64,000 bases of DNA from Sulfolobus acidocaldarius SUSAZ (lineage in GTDB: Archaea; Thermoproteota; Thermoprotei_A; Sulfolobales; Sulfolobaceae), in contig CP006977.1 of NCBI GenBank assembly GCA_000508305.1, positions 1,830,621-1,894,620 of the forward strand. The letters are read 5' to 3'. The notes below the pieces were generated by a model. That model did no database searches, was not told the origin of the DNA, and saw only the letters and a program-made list of their open reading frames with translations. The position numbers and the translations under genes were made by a program. Every line of letters starts with the position of its first letter. Position 1 is the first letter of the stretch. This document shows positions 42,647 through 53,416 of the stretch, piece by piece.

Positions 42647-45201
42647 GAGGTAAATTATTACTACCAGACTTTAAGGTAGAGTTCGTCGACGAGAATAAGG
42701 TGAGTAAACTAAAAGATAAAATAGTGGACGTCTTATTCCAGTTGGCAACTCTTTCATGCGAAATCGCTAATAACGATGAGAAGAAGGCAATTGATATATA
42801 TGCCGACGTATTATCCTTCCTCTATAAAATGCCAATGTTATTCTCATACTCGCCTCATTCCTCTAGTAAATACGTATCTAATGCCTCTGAATACTTCTTC
42901 ATTTACGTTATTTTTAGGCATTTAGAGAACATTAGCTCATTAGAGCTTGAAGAGATTTTTAAACAGCTAGAGAGTAAGAGAAAGGAATACGACGAGTTGA
43001 TTAGATATGTTATAACTTCAAATGATATCAGAGAAATCTATGAGGGATTACTTTACACTCCTGCTGATACTAGGCCAGGTTATAACTTCACTTCCCTTCT
43101 ATCGCACCTACAACTTTCCTCCTTATTAGCTTGGGCTTTACAGCCTCAGTCGTTAGACCTAAACTACTTAAGAATAGCAGGACTCCTTCATGATATTGGA
43201 AAATTGATTGATCCCACGCATCACGTTACCGCCTCATCTGAAATACTAGAAGGTGTAATTGAGAGAGGTAAAAAGACCGGCTTATGTATGGGCCAAACAT
43301 TGAAGAAAATATTAGATTTAATTAAACAACATCACGACCCTAATTTTGAAAACATTCTAAAAAAGGCTGATAGATTAGCTGCATCAGCAGATAGATTAAG
43401 TGCCATAGTCGAGAAGTACGTTAACCAGACCCCTATTGCGGCTTGTTATCAAGCATGCTACACTCGTAATGCTGACTTTAGTATATGTAATCAATGTATT
43501 GAAAATACTGGTAAGAATTATGAACAAGCTAAAAAGAATTATGAAGAGGCCAGCAAGATCCTATTTAAGCGGATAATCGCTGAGACCATTGAATTGAGTA
43601 GATATAAGAATTACACTAAGTTCTTCGAGTTTCTAAACACTCCAGAGATTAAGAAGGTTGAGCAAGGAAAGCTAGAAAGCCCTAAAGCTTACCTAGTTTA
43701 CGTAGACTTTCCTGGGATTCAAAAGTTTATAACTAGCTTCCCTAAGTTAAGGGACATGTCATTTGCCAGTATGTTAGTTGATTTTCTGACCTCAGTTTAC
43801 GCCTTCATACTCATTGATACGGAGCTCAGTAAGCTTGGAAAATCTAGAATACCAGCCGAGGCGTTACTAAGTGGCTATGGAGGTCACTCATATATCGTAG
43901 TAAGAAGTGATTTAGGCAAGGATCAAGTTAAGAAGTTATTTGAAAAAATCATTGAGCCTATCGACGTTAAGTTAGATGTGAAAATAGTTGATTTCATCTA
44001 TGACAACTACGTTAAGAACTTCAACGAAGTATGGGCTGATATCCTAACACAACAGTATGAAAAGTATCTGATTAACTTCGACGAACAAGTATACTCCTTA
44101 GGTCTCCATGAGGTTTGTACGAGTTGTGGGATTAGACCAGCCATTGCTACGAGTGAAAACGATTCTCTTTGTAAGAGATGTAAATTCGTCAGGGATCTCT
44201 CAAACCAGAGAGGTTTCGTAGCCAAGGTTAATGCTGATTATTCATTGGATGGAACTTCAGTCAACCCATTAGAATACGCTCAAAAATATTTAGGAGATGA
44301 TTATTTATCCTACGCCATGGAGTTCATCGCGGGATATAAGCAAAAAGAAGACACTAAATACGTGGGTCTTATAAAAGCTGATGGAAATAATGCTGGGGTG
44401 ATTTTCATGACAAGTGTAACTTTCTCAGATTATATCGATAGAAGCTTTAGGCTGGATTATGGGATAAAGAAGTCATTTTATGAGACCATATCTGAGTTGG
44501 CTAAAGTAAATAAAGACTTGGCGAGTAAGGTCCTATCAGGTGTGCTATATCTAGGTGGAGACGACGTTATGATATTAGCTCCATCAATAATTTCCATACC
44601 ATTTGCAGTTAAACTGTTTGAGAGAGCAGAGAAGAACACCGGATTCACGTTTAAGGTCGGGGTAATATCAGTTAAGCCACACCATCCAGTCCAATTCGCA
44701 TATCACGCGGTAAATGAATTAATGGAGAAGAGTAAGATAGAAGAAGCTAACAAATCTTCAACATCTTGTTTAGTCTTCTCGTCAACACTAGCATCAGAGG
44801 GGGTAATTAAGACCGAAATCTCTAAATATAGGAAGGAAAAGTCATTCCTCCTAGTATCAAATGATTTAGATGACGTGAGGAAATTGTTAGATCTAATAAC
44901 CAATAACCAAGAAATATTTAGCTTCATTTCAAGTATATATGATAAAGATAAGAATGCAAGTGAGGAAGTGAGGAAATTCATTAGACCTCTTGAAGACGTA
45001 GTAAGTTACGCTGACGCCTTATACGGCACTGACAGATATTTCTACGAAACCGTAGCTTACATGGTTAGGAAGAGGTCTAGGAGTGATGATGAATACGCTA
45101 AGAAACTATTAATGCTATTATTAAGTAAGATAAGTAAAAATACCATTCCACTTTACGATTACTACTTCATGTTAAAGACTATAAGAGTAGGGATAGGGTG
45201 A
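42637..45201 (+). CDS. cas10: Cas10 (Csm1) of type III-D: HD nuclease plus cyclic-oligoadenylate synthase
   Basis: 854 residues from ATG 42637, chosen because AAGGTGG lies just upstream; ATG 42601 is the alternative. An N-terminal HD domain has LLHDIGK (H185-D186) and THH. A Cys cluster (C270, C274, C284, C287) forms an apparent extra metal site. The inactive first palm is followed by a zinc module CTSCG...CKRC (from C494). The second palm has KADGNNAGVIF near 581 and the catalytic GGDD at 640-643 (YLGGDDVMIL). On target RNA binding, Cas10 makes cyclic oligoadenylates and can cut ssDNA through HD. Both active sites look intact, so Csx1 and Crn1 have a local partner. Confidence 0.95.
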   Translation: MVLRGKLLLPDFKVEFVDENKVSKLKDKIVDVLFQLATLSCEIANNDEKKAIDIYADVLSFLYKMPMLFSYSPHSSSKYVSNASEYFFIYVIFRHLENISSLELEEIFKQLESKRKEYDELIRYVITSNDIREIYEGLLYTPADTRPGYNFTSLLSHLQLSSLLAWALQPQSLDLNYLRIAGLLHDIGKLIDPTHHVTASSEILEGVIERGKKTGLCMGQTLKKILDLIKQHHDPNFENILKKADRLAASADRLSAIVEKYVNQTPIAACYQACYTRNADFSICNQCIENTGKNYEQAKKNYEEASKILFKRIIAETIELSRYKNYTKFFEFLNTPEIKKVEQGKLESPKAYLVYVDFPGIQKFITSFPKLRDMSFASMLVDFLTSVYAFILIDTELSKLGKSRIPAEALLSGYGGHSYIVVRSDLGKDQVKKLFEKIIEPIDVKLDVKIVDFIYDNYVKNFNEVWADILTQQYEKYLINFDEQVYSLGLHEVCTSCGIRPAIATSENDSLCKRCKFVRDLSNQRGFVAKVNADYSLDGTSVNPLEYAQKYLGDDYLSYAMEFIAGYKQKEDTKYVGLIKADGNNAGVIFMTSVTFSDYIDRSFRLDYGIKKSFYETISELAKVNKDLASKVLSGVLYLGGDDVMILAPSIISIPFAVKLFERAEKNTGFTFKVGVISVKPHHPVQFAYHAVNELMEKSKIEEANKSSTSCLVFSSTLASEGVIKTEISKYRKEKSFLLVSNDLDDVRKLLDLITNNQEIFSFISSIYDKDKNASEEVRKFIRPLEDVVSYADALYGTDRYFYETVAYMVRKRSRSDDEYAKKLLMLLLSKISKNTIPLYDYYFMLKTIRVGIG

Positions 45202-45815
45202 GGAAAGTGGAAATCATAATTCTCTTCAAAAACCTTACCTCCTTGACTATTGCAGGGGGAAGTGCAATAGGGATAGTAGATATTCCATTCAACGAATTGG
45301 GAATTCCCTCCTCATCAATAAAAGGGGTTATGAGAACAGCAATAAGTAACCTATTGCCAAATGCCTCGTGTGGTGAAATTGAACCTGGAAGATTAGAAAA
45401 AGCACATGGCTCCTCTCCCTGTGATGTATGCAAACTTTTCGGCTATCCTAATTCGAAGGATGGAGCATGCTTCACCATATTAGTGGATCAAGTTAAAGAG
45501 GAAAAACATTTGATCACAAGAGTATCAATTGATGATAAAACGCAAAAGGCTAAGGATGGTTCACTATTCACCCAACAAATCATAAAGCCTGGCGTAGAAT
45601 TTAAGGCAACAATTATTTACAAATGTGAAAATGACGCTAAACTGTTTAACCTTTTACTCTACTCACTATCTGCATTAAGGTATTGGAGATTGGGTAGAAA
45701 CGCTATGATAGACGTTAAGGTTTTGACTAAGAAAGATGAAGTGTGTAAAAAGATAAAATGTAACGATGAAACTGAAAAATTGTTTGATTCTCTATCAGAT
45801 TACTTATGGGGGTAA
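45198..45815 (+). CDS. Csm3-like Cas7 RAMP of type III-D (third, short)
   Basis: 205 residues from a GTG overlapping the cas10 stop by 4 bases. LTIAGGSAIGIVDIPFN has D28 in the Csm3 active-Asp position. GIPSSSIKGVMRTAI is the crRNA-binding loop, and CDVCKLFGYPN a C-x-x-C pair. The C-terminal G-rich loop is reduced (YWRLGRNAMIDVKV). Confidence 0.83.
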   Translation: MRKVEIIILFKNLTSLTIAGGSAIGIVDIPFNELGIPSSSIKGVMRTAISNLLPNASCGEIEPGRLEKAHGSSPCDVCKLFGYPNSKDGACFTILVDQVKEEKHLITRVSIDDKTQKAKDGSLFTQQIIKPGVEFKATIIYKCENDAKLFNLLLYSLSALRYWRLGRNAMIDVKVLTKKDEVCKKIKCNDETEKLFDSLSDYLWG

Positions 45816-45822
45816 GGGGCTA

Positions 45823-46728
45823 ATGCATTTCGTGTTATTGAAAATAACGGTAAATAGATATATTACAGCTCAGCTGAGGAAAGTAGGAAACTACTACTTC
45901 TCAACAGTTGATTACATTCCATCAACTACGTTAAGAGGGGCTATCCTAGCTGAGTATTATTATCAGAAAGGGAAAATAGAGGAGGACTTCTTCGTGTCTC
46001 CAGGATATCCAATAAATACCTTACCATCCCATTACTTTAGCCCAGCCAAAGATAGAAAGGACAAGACTTTTATTGAAACTAAGAACGTGTTAGAAGAGAA
46101 GGATAAAGTAATAGGAGAGGGTAAAATATCTGAAGCCATGAAGGTAGAGGGAAAGCCTAAGATAGGGACTCTAATAACTTATAAAGAAGATAATGGAAAT
46201 CAAAACTTTTACGAGCAATTCTCCGCTGAGTCAACAATCCAAATGCATGTGGCAATAGATAAGACGAGCATTACATCATATCAAGGCATGTTGTTTGCGT
46301 ATGAGTATAAGAGATTTGGTGAATTGTGGGCATTAGCTAAGCCAAGTGAAGTGATAGATTTAGTTAAGAGAGTAAGCATAGGTAGAAGTAAAAATAGAAC
46401 TAACAACATTGCTGAGGTGAAAAAGGTAAGGGATTTAGACTTAGATGATCCCAAAGGCTTATCCTATTGCCTATCCCAATGCGTACCATCACTTTTTGAC
46501 AAGAAGTTCTTCGATTCTAAAGCGATCATAGGAGATACATCACTTTACACTGGTTGGTTTACTACTAATCTAATTTCCGGAACTAAGCCAGTCCTTAAAA
46601 CCTTAAAGGAGGGTACGTTAATATATATAGATAAGTATTATGACTCAAGGATTATGGCTTCAGGTTTGAACTTCATCCTTAAAATACGTGATCTAAAACA
46701 CTTACTAGATGAGGTGAACAAATCATGA
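45823..46728 (+). CDS. csx10: Csx10, Cas5-type RAMP that defines type III-D
   Basis: 301 residues from ATG 45823, which follows GGGGGTAAGGGG; a frame extension to 45766 overlaps the previous gene and is unlikely. LLKITVNRYITAQLRKVGNYYFSTVDYIPSTTLRGAILAEYY is the Csx10 N-terminus (Cas5 fold, P-S-T-T-L-R-G-A motif). RVSIGRSKNRTNN sits in the middle and YYDSRIMASGLNFILKIRD at the C-terminus. It takes the Csm4 place, binding the 5' crRNA handle and Cas10. Confidence 0.87.
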   Translation: MHFVLLKITVNRYITAQLRKVGNYYFSTVDYIPSTTLRGAILAEYYYQKGKIEEDFFVSPGYPINTLPSHYFSPAKDRKDKTFIETKNVLEEKDKVIGEGKISEAMKVEGKPKIGTLITYKEDNGNQNFYEQFSAESTIQMHVAIDKTSITSYQGMLFAYEYKRFGELWALAKPSEVIDLVKRVSIGRSKNRTNNIAEVKKVRDLDLDDPKGLSYCLSQCVPSLFDKKFFDSKAIIGDTSLYTGWFTTNLISGTKPVLKTLKEGTLIYIDKYYDSRIMASGLNFILKIRDLKHLLDEVNKS

Positions 46729-47453
46729 CAGAGGTCTATCTATATAGGTTAAAGTTTAATTTGCCAAATGGTCTAAGAGTTGGAGGAGTATATGACACTA
46801 CTGAACCACTGAGGATAGGCAGTGAAGAATACTTAATACCCTCAAGCAGTCTTAAAGGAATGTTTAGAAGGGTCACAGAGATTGTATTAGGTAATGCTGA
46901 TCACTTTAACCAACACTCTCAAGTCAATAATGTTTACAGTAAATATAAGGCTTTAATACAGAATTGCGAAAATAATCCTAAAAACTGTGTTGATGAAGTT
47001 GTTAAGATAGCTGTAGCCAAGGGAATAAAAGATGAAAAAGAATTCGTAAAGCTCTACAATCAATACAATTGCCCCATTGAGAGGCTTTATGGAGGAGACT
47101 ACTTCGCCGGTAGTATAACCATATCTGACGTATTAGTTAAAACCAACAATATTGAAAGACCTCATGTAGTTATTGATAGAAAGGCTAAGACTAATTTAAA
47201 GAAGTATTTATTTACCGAGAAGATCCTGGACTTGAGATCAATTGAGGTTAAGGTAATCATAAGGGGGGAGGCAAACTATATACCTTGGATGAGAACTCTC
47301 AAGTTCATGAGAGAAGTGGGAACTTTCATAGGTAACAGCAAGTCTAGGGGAATAGGGTTCATACAATTGGATGATAAGGAGAGTAGTATGGCAAGAGTGT
47401 ACTCCCTCTTAGATAAACCAATATTCAAACCATTAAATGATGAGCTGAAATGA
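46725..47453 (+). CDS. Csm3-like Cas7 RAMP of type III-D (fourth)
   Basis: 242 residues, ATG overlapping the csx10 stop (ATGA). GLRVGGVYDTTEPLRIG is followed by YLIPSSSLKGMFRRV. RLYGGDYFAGSITISDV is the RAMP block after the helical insertion, and FIGNSKSRGIGFIQL the C-terminal glycine loop. A helical insert with few conserved residues spans about 60-110. Confidence 0.83.
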   Translation: MTEVYLYRLKFNLPNGLRVGGVYDTTEPLRIGSEEYLIPSSSLKGMFRRVTEIVLGNADHFNQHSQVNNVYSKYKALIQNCENNPKNCVDEVVKIAVAKGIKDEKEFVKLYNQYNCPIERLYGGDYFAGSITISDVLVKTNNIERPHVVIDRKAKTNLKKYLFTEKILDLRSIEVKVIIRGEANYIPWMRTLKFMREVGTFIGNSKSRGIGFIQLDDKESSMARVYSLLDKPIFKPLNDELK

Positions 47454-48265
47454 TGATATATTCCATGAAATTCGAGGTTGAACCAGAGCATGACGTTTTA
47501 ATCCCCCCATTCACCTCAAAATTGGGAAGACAAATCCTAGTTCAGATGAGTAAAAATTATTCAGAAATAGTTGAAGACTCCAGACCATACAAGCCAATAA
47601 GAGTGAGTGTAATAAAGGATGAGACTGGAAAATTACTTTTTTCAACTGGCAATAAAAAGATTGTATTGAAAGGTAAAGGGAAATATTACTTCACTTTTTC
47701 CTTCATGAACGCCGCATTTCTTGAAGAAATACTTCAAAACTCACAAAAAGTATTAACTTTTTGGCAAACAAATTTCAAAGTAGAGCTAACCGACGTTAAG
47801 ATAACTGAAAACGTCGAAATAGAAGATGCTAAGCTTTATAAAATCATTTTCCTGACACCAACATTACTACAACCATTGAGACCTTCTATTAAAAGGAAGA
47901 AGAATAGGTTCATATTATTCCCCTACCCCCCTTATCTAATTTCCTCCATCGTAAGGCATTGGAATTTCAATAATGACGAAAAGATATATAACGTGCTAGG
48001 TTCTAAAGCATTATACTACTTTCGAGAAGTGGATTATAGGCTAAGGCCAATAACAACATATTATGGAAACAAACCAGTAAGAGGATTCACCGGTTGGACA
48101 ATATATCAGTTGTCAGCAAGAAAAAACAGCAAATTAAGAGAAAACATAAGAAAGCTCCTAGGCTATGCAAATTACTTAGGAGTAGGAAAAAGCAGAGCAA
48201 TAGGATTCGGAGAAGTAAAAGTAATTCCTATCATCGAGAACCCTCCTAACAAGAAGATCCTTTAA
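47450..48265 (+). CDS. cas6: Cas6, CRISPR-transcript endoribonuclease
   Basis: 271 residues, ATG overlapping the previous stop. Two ferredoxin-like halves are seen. The C-terminal glycine-rich signature YLGVGKSRAIGFGEVKV (about 244-260) is diagnostic for Cas6. RHWNF near 169 is a possible site for the general acid or base. It cuts within the repeat to leave the ATTGAAAG handle, and would serve both arrays and both effectors. The stop codon is 3 bases from the degenerate last repeat of array 2. Confidence 0.92.
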   Translation: MMIYSMKFEVEPEHDVLIPPFTSKLGRQILVQMSKNYSEIVEDSRPYKPIRVSVIKDETGKLLFSTGNKKIVLKGKGKYYFTFSFMNAAFLEEILQNSQKVLTFWQTNFKVELTDVKITENVEIEDAKLYKIIFLTPTLLQPLRPSIKRKKNRFILFPYPPYLISSIVRHWNFNNDEKIYNVLGSKALYYFREVDYRLRPITTYYGNKPVRGFTGWTIYQLSARKNSKLRENIRKLLGYANYLGVGKSRAIGFGEVKVIPIIENPPNKKIL

Positions 48266-48268
48266 TAA

Positions 48269-51200
48269 CTTCCAATCCCTTTTAAGATACTTCTTTGCAA
48301 CGCCCTTACTTATTGTATCCACCTCATACTTCTTTCAATCCCTTTTGGGATGCATCTATTTCATCAAATTGCATTTCGTTTACAGAAAGAGAGCTTTCAA
48401 TCCCTTTTGGGATGCATCATGGCAGAAGCAAAAGGTAAAAAAACATCTGATATTTTTTTCTTTCAATCCCTTTTGGGACGCATCATTGCTAGTGTCTCAT
48501 GGTTAACTCCATGGGATTACCTTTCAATCCCTTTTGGGATGCATCTTGCACATCAGCCCATGCTTTCCCGCCGGGCATGCGCATTCTTTCAATCCCTTTT
48601 GGGATGCATCACTAGACGAAAGAGATGAAGAGGATATACGAAGAAGATATCTTTCAATCCCTTTTGGGATGCATCATTTATATGGGGCTATAGATACTAT
48701 GTAGCAGATTATTATTTCTTTCAATCCCTTTTGGGATGCATCAGGCTACTATAGTGCTACACGAGTTAGTTGAAAGCTATCTTTCAATCCCTTTTGGGAT
48801 GCATCGAGAGGAATGACTCAATTAATTACATTAGAAGAAATATTCTTTCAATCCCTTTTGGGATGCATCGACAAAAAGCCACTACTATTACCTCTGGTGA
48901 ACTATGCTTTCAATCCCTTTTGGGATGCATCTTGATTTTACAGAGGTTGACAGAAAAATTCAGCTTATCACTTTCAATCCCTTTTGGGATGCATCAAAAT
49001 ATTAGTTCAGGCAGGATGGAGAAGGAGTATCTTCTTTCAATCCCTTTTGGGATGCATCTATTAGAGAACAAGTGGAAAATTATAAAATGAATGCATTCTT
49101 TCAATCCCTTTTGGGATGCATCGAATTATTTTGATTTATTTGTTTCAATATCATCACATCTTTCAATCCCTTTTGGGATGCATCATTACAAACATTAAAA
49201 GATATACCTGATATAGTTTTTGATCTTTCAATCCCTTTTGGGATGCATCTTTTTGAAACATCAATGCAAATTGAAGTTGTTGGAAACTTTCAATCCCTTT
49301 TGGGATGCATCAAAATTTGCCGTAAATAACACTGAAATAACCACAAGTAACTTTCAATCCCTTTTGGGATGCATCTTGTTTGTCGTCGATTAATATGCCA
49401 TGTGATGCTAGACTGCTTTCAATCCCTTTTGGGATGCATCATATGTAAATCCAAATCTTAAGTATTTTGTTTTTTTAGACTTTCAATCCCTTTTGGGATG
49501 CATCTAACGTATTGCGCCGTGAGAAAAATTAGCCATAAAAATCTTTCAATCCCTTTTGGGATGCATCATACAAAATATGTATACATTATACGTTAACGCA
49601 TTAATGGCTTTCAATCCCTTTTGGGATGCATCGAGACCATGTCCGGACCCATAATTGTCCAGGAACCAGATGACTTTCAATCCCTTTTGGGATGCATCGG
49701 ATGCATCAAGTGGATATCGCCGACCCACAGTACTATCATTCTTATATTCTTTCAATCCCTTTTGGGATGCATCCCGGCTGTGAGTTTTGCACCGTTATCG
49801 CCCATGTGGGATATACTTTCAATCCCTTTTGGGATGCATCTGGTTACGATTATTTCCGTTTAGATAAAATTGATGTTTGCTTTCAATCCCTTTTGGGATG
49901 CATCTTGGCTACGATTATTTTCGGCTGGAGCAAGTTGATATGTCTTTCAATCCCTTTTGGGATGCATCGTAACATTAATAGGTGAAGATGTATTATTGAC
50001 TAGAGGCTTTCAATCCCTTTTGGGATGCATCCTACCGGCGAAAATAGCTGCTGCCTTAGATATTGCGTATGGCTTTCAATCCCTTTTGGGATGCATCAGA
50101 CTATGACACACATGACAGGGCAATTCTATATCTGACTTTCAATCCCTTTTGGGATGCATCACAGATGTTGACCCAATGGTATGGATAGCAAAAATAATAC
50201 TTTCAATCCCTTTTGGGATGCATCAAGCGGAAGATATCTGAATATTTATGCCAATAGAATTTTCCTTTCAATCCCTTTTGGGATGCATCCAGACTTTTCC
50301 ATCTTCGGTATGACCGCTTACCGCCTCTACTTTCAATCCCTTTTGGGATGCATCGGGATGTGAGTGAAAAATCGTATAATCCATTGATGGATACTTTCAA
50401 TCCCTTTTGGGATGCATCAAAGAGAGAAAATAAAACAATTTATCAACTTAGTGGTGGGCTTTCAATCCCTTTTGGGATGCATCTTTTATTATTATTATAT
50501 AAAGTAAATGTATAATAAATACTTTCAATCCCTTTTGGGATGCATCCTGCAGACGTGTTCATTATGGACTGTGAGGGCTGTGACTTTCAATCCCTTTTGG
50601 GATGCATCTTTTTGAAACATCAATGCAAATTGAAGTTGTTGGAAACTTTCAATCCCTTTTGGGATGCATCAAAATTTGCCGTAAATAACACTGAAATAAC
50701 CACAAGTAACTTTCAATCCCTTTTGGGATGCATCTTAATCAGTTAAGCGTGTCAGTAGTAGAATATTTCCACTTTCAATCCCTTTTGGGATGCATCGGCG
50801 TATTTGTTTCTCGCGCAATTATAGCCATAAGTATCCCTTTCAATCCCTTTTGGGATGCATCATGGAAAATTGATGATCAATATTGGTGAGGACAAATTTA
50901 TCTTTCAATCCCTTTTGGGATGCATCTAATATCCATCTTTGCACAACAGTTCGCGCAGCATTTGTACTTTCAATCCCTTTTGGGATGCATCAACTGACTA
51001 TGAATACGGCGAACCGGAAAGGGCTTTAATCTTTCAATCCCTTTTGGGATGCATCGAAATTGTGCGAAAAGCAATAAGGCTATACTACGAGCAGACTTTC
51101 AATCCCTTTTGGGATGCATCAGCGTTGGCGGGTAATACGCTGACTTACATTAGTGATGACTTTCAATCCCTTTTGGGATGCATCCCAGGGTTACAAAGGC

Positions 51201-52616
51201 TAACATTGAAAATTAACTACGCAAGCTTTCAATCCCTTTTGGGATGCATCAATAAAGAGATTCAGCTGATCAAGAGACTGAAGGACGCTTTCAATCCCTT
51301 TTGGGATGCATCTAGTGAGACCAGGCGACGAAGTTATCATGAAACCATTAAGCTTTCAATCCCTTTTGGGATGCATCTCAGTTAGTATTAGCGGTGCTTC
51401 AGGGTATAAATAACTACCCTTTCAATCCCTTTTGGGATGCATCACTGTATCGTTATCTCTATGTTTTTTGTTGCTAATCTACTTTCAATCCCTTTTGGGA
51501 TGCATCGGGGCAGACTTATTCCATGAAATCGCTTTGCAGTTGCAGAACTTTCAATCCCTTTTGGGATGCATCCTGATGAATTGAAAAAAGGATTAAAAGA
51601 CAAAACTTATCTTTCAATCCCTTTTGGGATGCATCAAAAATAATTTGTGCCGATGCGTGTGATAAACTACAGTTGACTTTCAATCCCTTTTGGGATGCAT
51701 CAATCCTTCCTCCTCGCATTCTCCTCTGTACATTTGTAACTTTCAATCCCTTTTGGGATGCATCAAGTGATTCTGCGCCATGCATTGCCAATAAAGTGTT
51801 CACGTCTTTCAATCCCTTTTGGGATGCATCATGATACTGAATCATGACCCCATCTTCTATTCTTTTAAAGCTTTCAATCCCTTTTGGGATGCATCATATC
51901 TACAATCATGACCGAAGCGCTATTGTCCTGGCAAACTTTCAATCCCTTTTGGGATGCATCGTCTTCTCTCTAAACCCACGAGTACATTCACAATAACTTC
52001 TTTCAATCCCTTTTGGGATGCATCCAGCACCCAAACATTTACAGACGAGAGACTACTGTAAGATTCTTTCAATCCCTTTTGGGATGCATCACGCGGTAAA
52101 AGCGCAACTATTAAGCGTGGTAGAAAAGTACTTTCAATCCCTTTTGGGATGCATCATACGGCATCACTGATGCCATGTTATCGGTAATGAAAACGTAGAA
52201 AAGTACTTTCAATCCCTTTTGGGATGCATCAACTTCACTCGCAAATAAGGTATCCGCGGGCAAAATCCTCCTTTCAATCCCTTTTGGGATGCATCAACAC
52301 GAGACCAAAGCCCTCACATCCTGACGGGATAAACACTTTCAATCCCTTTTGGGATGCATCGTGAGGATCAACACACGGAGAAACCTTGGAGAGGTCTTAA
52401 TACTTTCAATCCCTTTTGGGATGCATCCAGTCCCCCGCGCCCAGTGGGGAAGTTTCGAGTGAAAAACTTTCAATCCCTTTTGGGATGCATCTTACAATTC
52501 AAGTTGACGGGCAAACGCTCTCAGTAACCTTTCAATCCCTTTTGGGATGCATCGTTATTTGTTCTCCCAGTGTAGCTCCCGGTATTTGTGTCTTTCAATC
52601 CCTTTTGGGATGCATC
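48269..52616 (-). CRISPR. CRISPR array 2, about 67 repeats
   Basis: Same repeat as array 1, about 64-base period. The leftmost unit (48269-48293) is degenerate (CTTCCAATCC...AAGATACTTC, five changes) and the next spacer is 38 bases; from 48332 repeats are near perfect (one GGGACGCATC variant near 48475). Transcribed leftward from the leader at 52617-53050 toward the III-D operon. A two-spacer block is duplicated (49250-49350 and 50609-50709). One spacer is 50 bases (52156-52205). Confidence 0.98.
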
Positions 52617-53050
52617 TGATGTGTTTATTAATCTCTTTCCTTATTTTCTCCTTCTCTGCTAATAAGTTTTACTTTTTTTCCTACTTTTCTCATCCTACCC
52701 TATTTCCTAGTAATTTTCTTTCCCTTTTTTGGTTGGATGGTCTTTTAATTGAATTGAAAGTTATGGAGTGTTTTTAAACGTTTAATTTGTGAAGAGATTT
52801 TCAAACCTTCCGCATTGAGACTCGAAATTTCACGTTTTTATTACCAACATGAAAATAGAACTCCCTCCTTATAATTAATTTAAACTAAAGTACTATCATA
52901 GTAATATCACGTTAAAAAATCATTAAAAAATGATGGAATATAAGAAAAGAAATTCACAAGAAGAAACAAATAACCTTTTAAAGACATTTAAATAAACACG
53001 AAACCACCTAAAAACACACCAAACAAAAAATAAAAAATTTTCAACACAAA
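52617..53050 (-). promoter_or_regulatory. CRISPR leader of array 2
   Basis: 434 bases nearly identical to 26268-26701; the identity ends one base short of where the cas4 stop codon begins in the first copy. TATA-like ACTTATTAGC at 52658-52666 on the minus strand. No cas gene adjoins this copy. Confidence 0.85.
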
Positions 53051-53170
53051 GGCTAAACCTATACGAAAAATTTTTACAGTATATTTATTATTGATTTTTA
53101 CGCTTAAATACTATTTTATTTATATCTAACTTAAAGGTATTACATCAACTTGATTTACGTTAGCTAACTT

Positions 53171-53416
53171 GTGTGTGGACAACAATTTTGTTATTTGATA
53201 TAAATTGAATTCTCTTTATCATAAAAGTATTTTTAAGGGAGAGTTCCTCATTAGAAAATGTTGGTGTTTAGAATCTCTAGAAAGTATGAAACAAGGAACA
53301 CAATTACGAGATGGTTGGAAAATGATCTTCCATATTACAATTTACTCGAAATCCATAAGTATAAGCCAGAATAAAATTGAATTTTAAGGAATCAAATGAA
53401 GTGGTTGTCCACACAC
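53171..53416. mobile_element. 246-bp MITE of the island family
   Basis: GTGTGTGGACAACAATTTT at 53171 to GTGGTTGTCCACACAC at 53416. The interior is a shortened version of the 728-bp element with no coding capacity. It abuts a decayed tnpB. Confidence 0.8.

Noticed and set aside
39752-48265. Type III-B (Cmr) locus
   Set aside because: Csx10 in place of Cmr3/Csm4, several Csm3-like RAMPs and no Cmr1/Cmr4-type set point to III-D.
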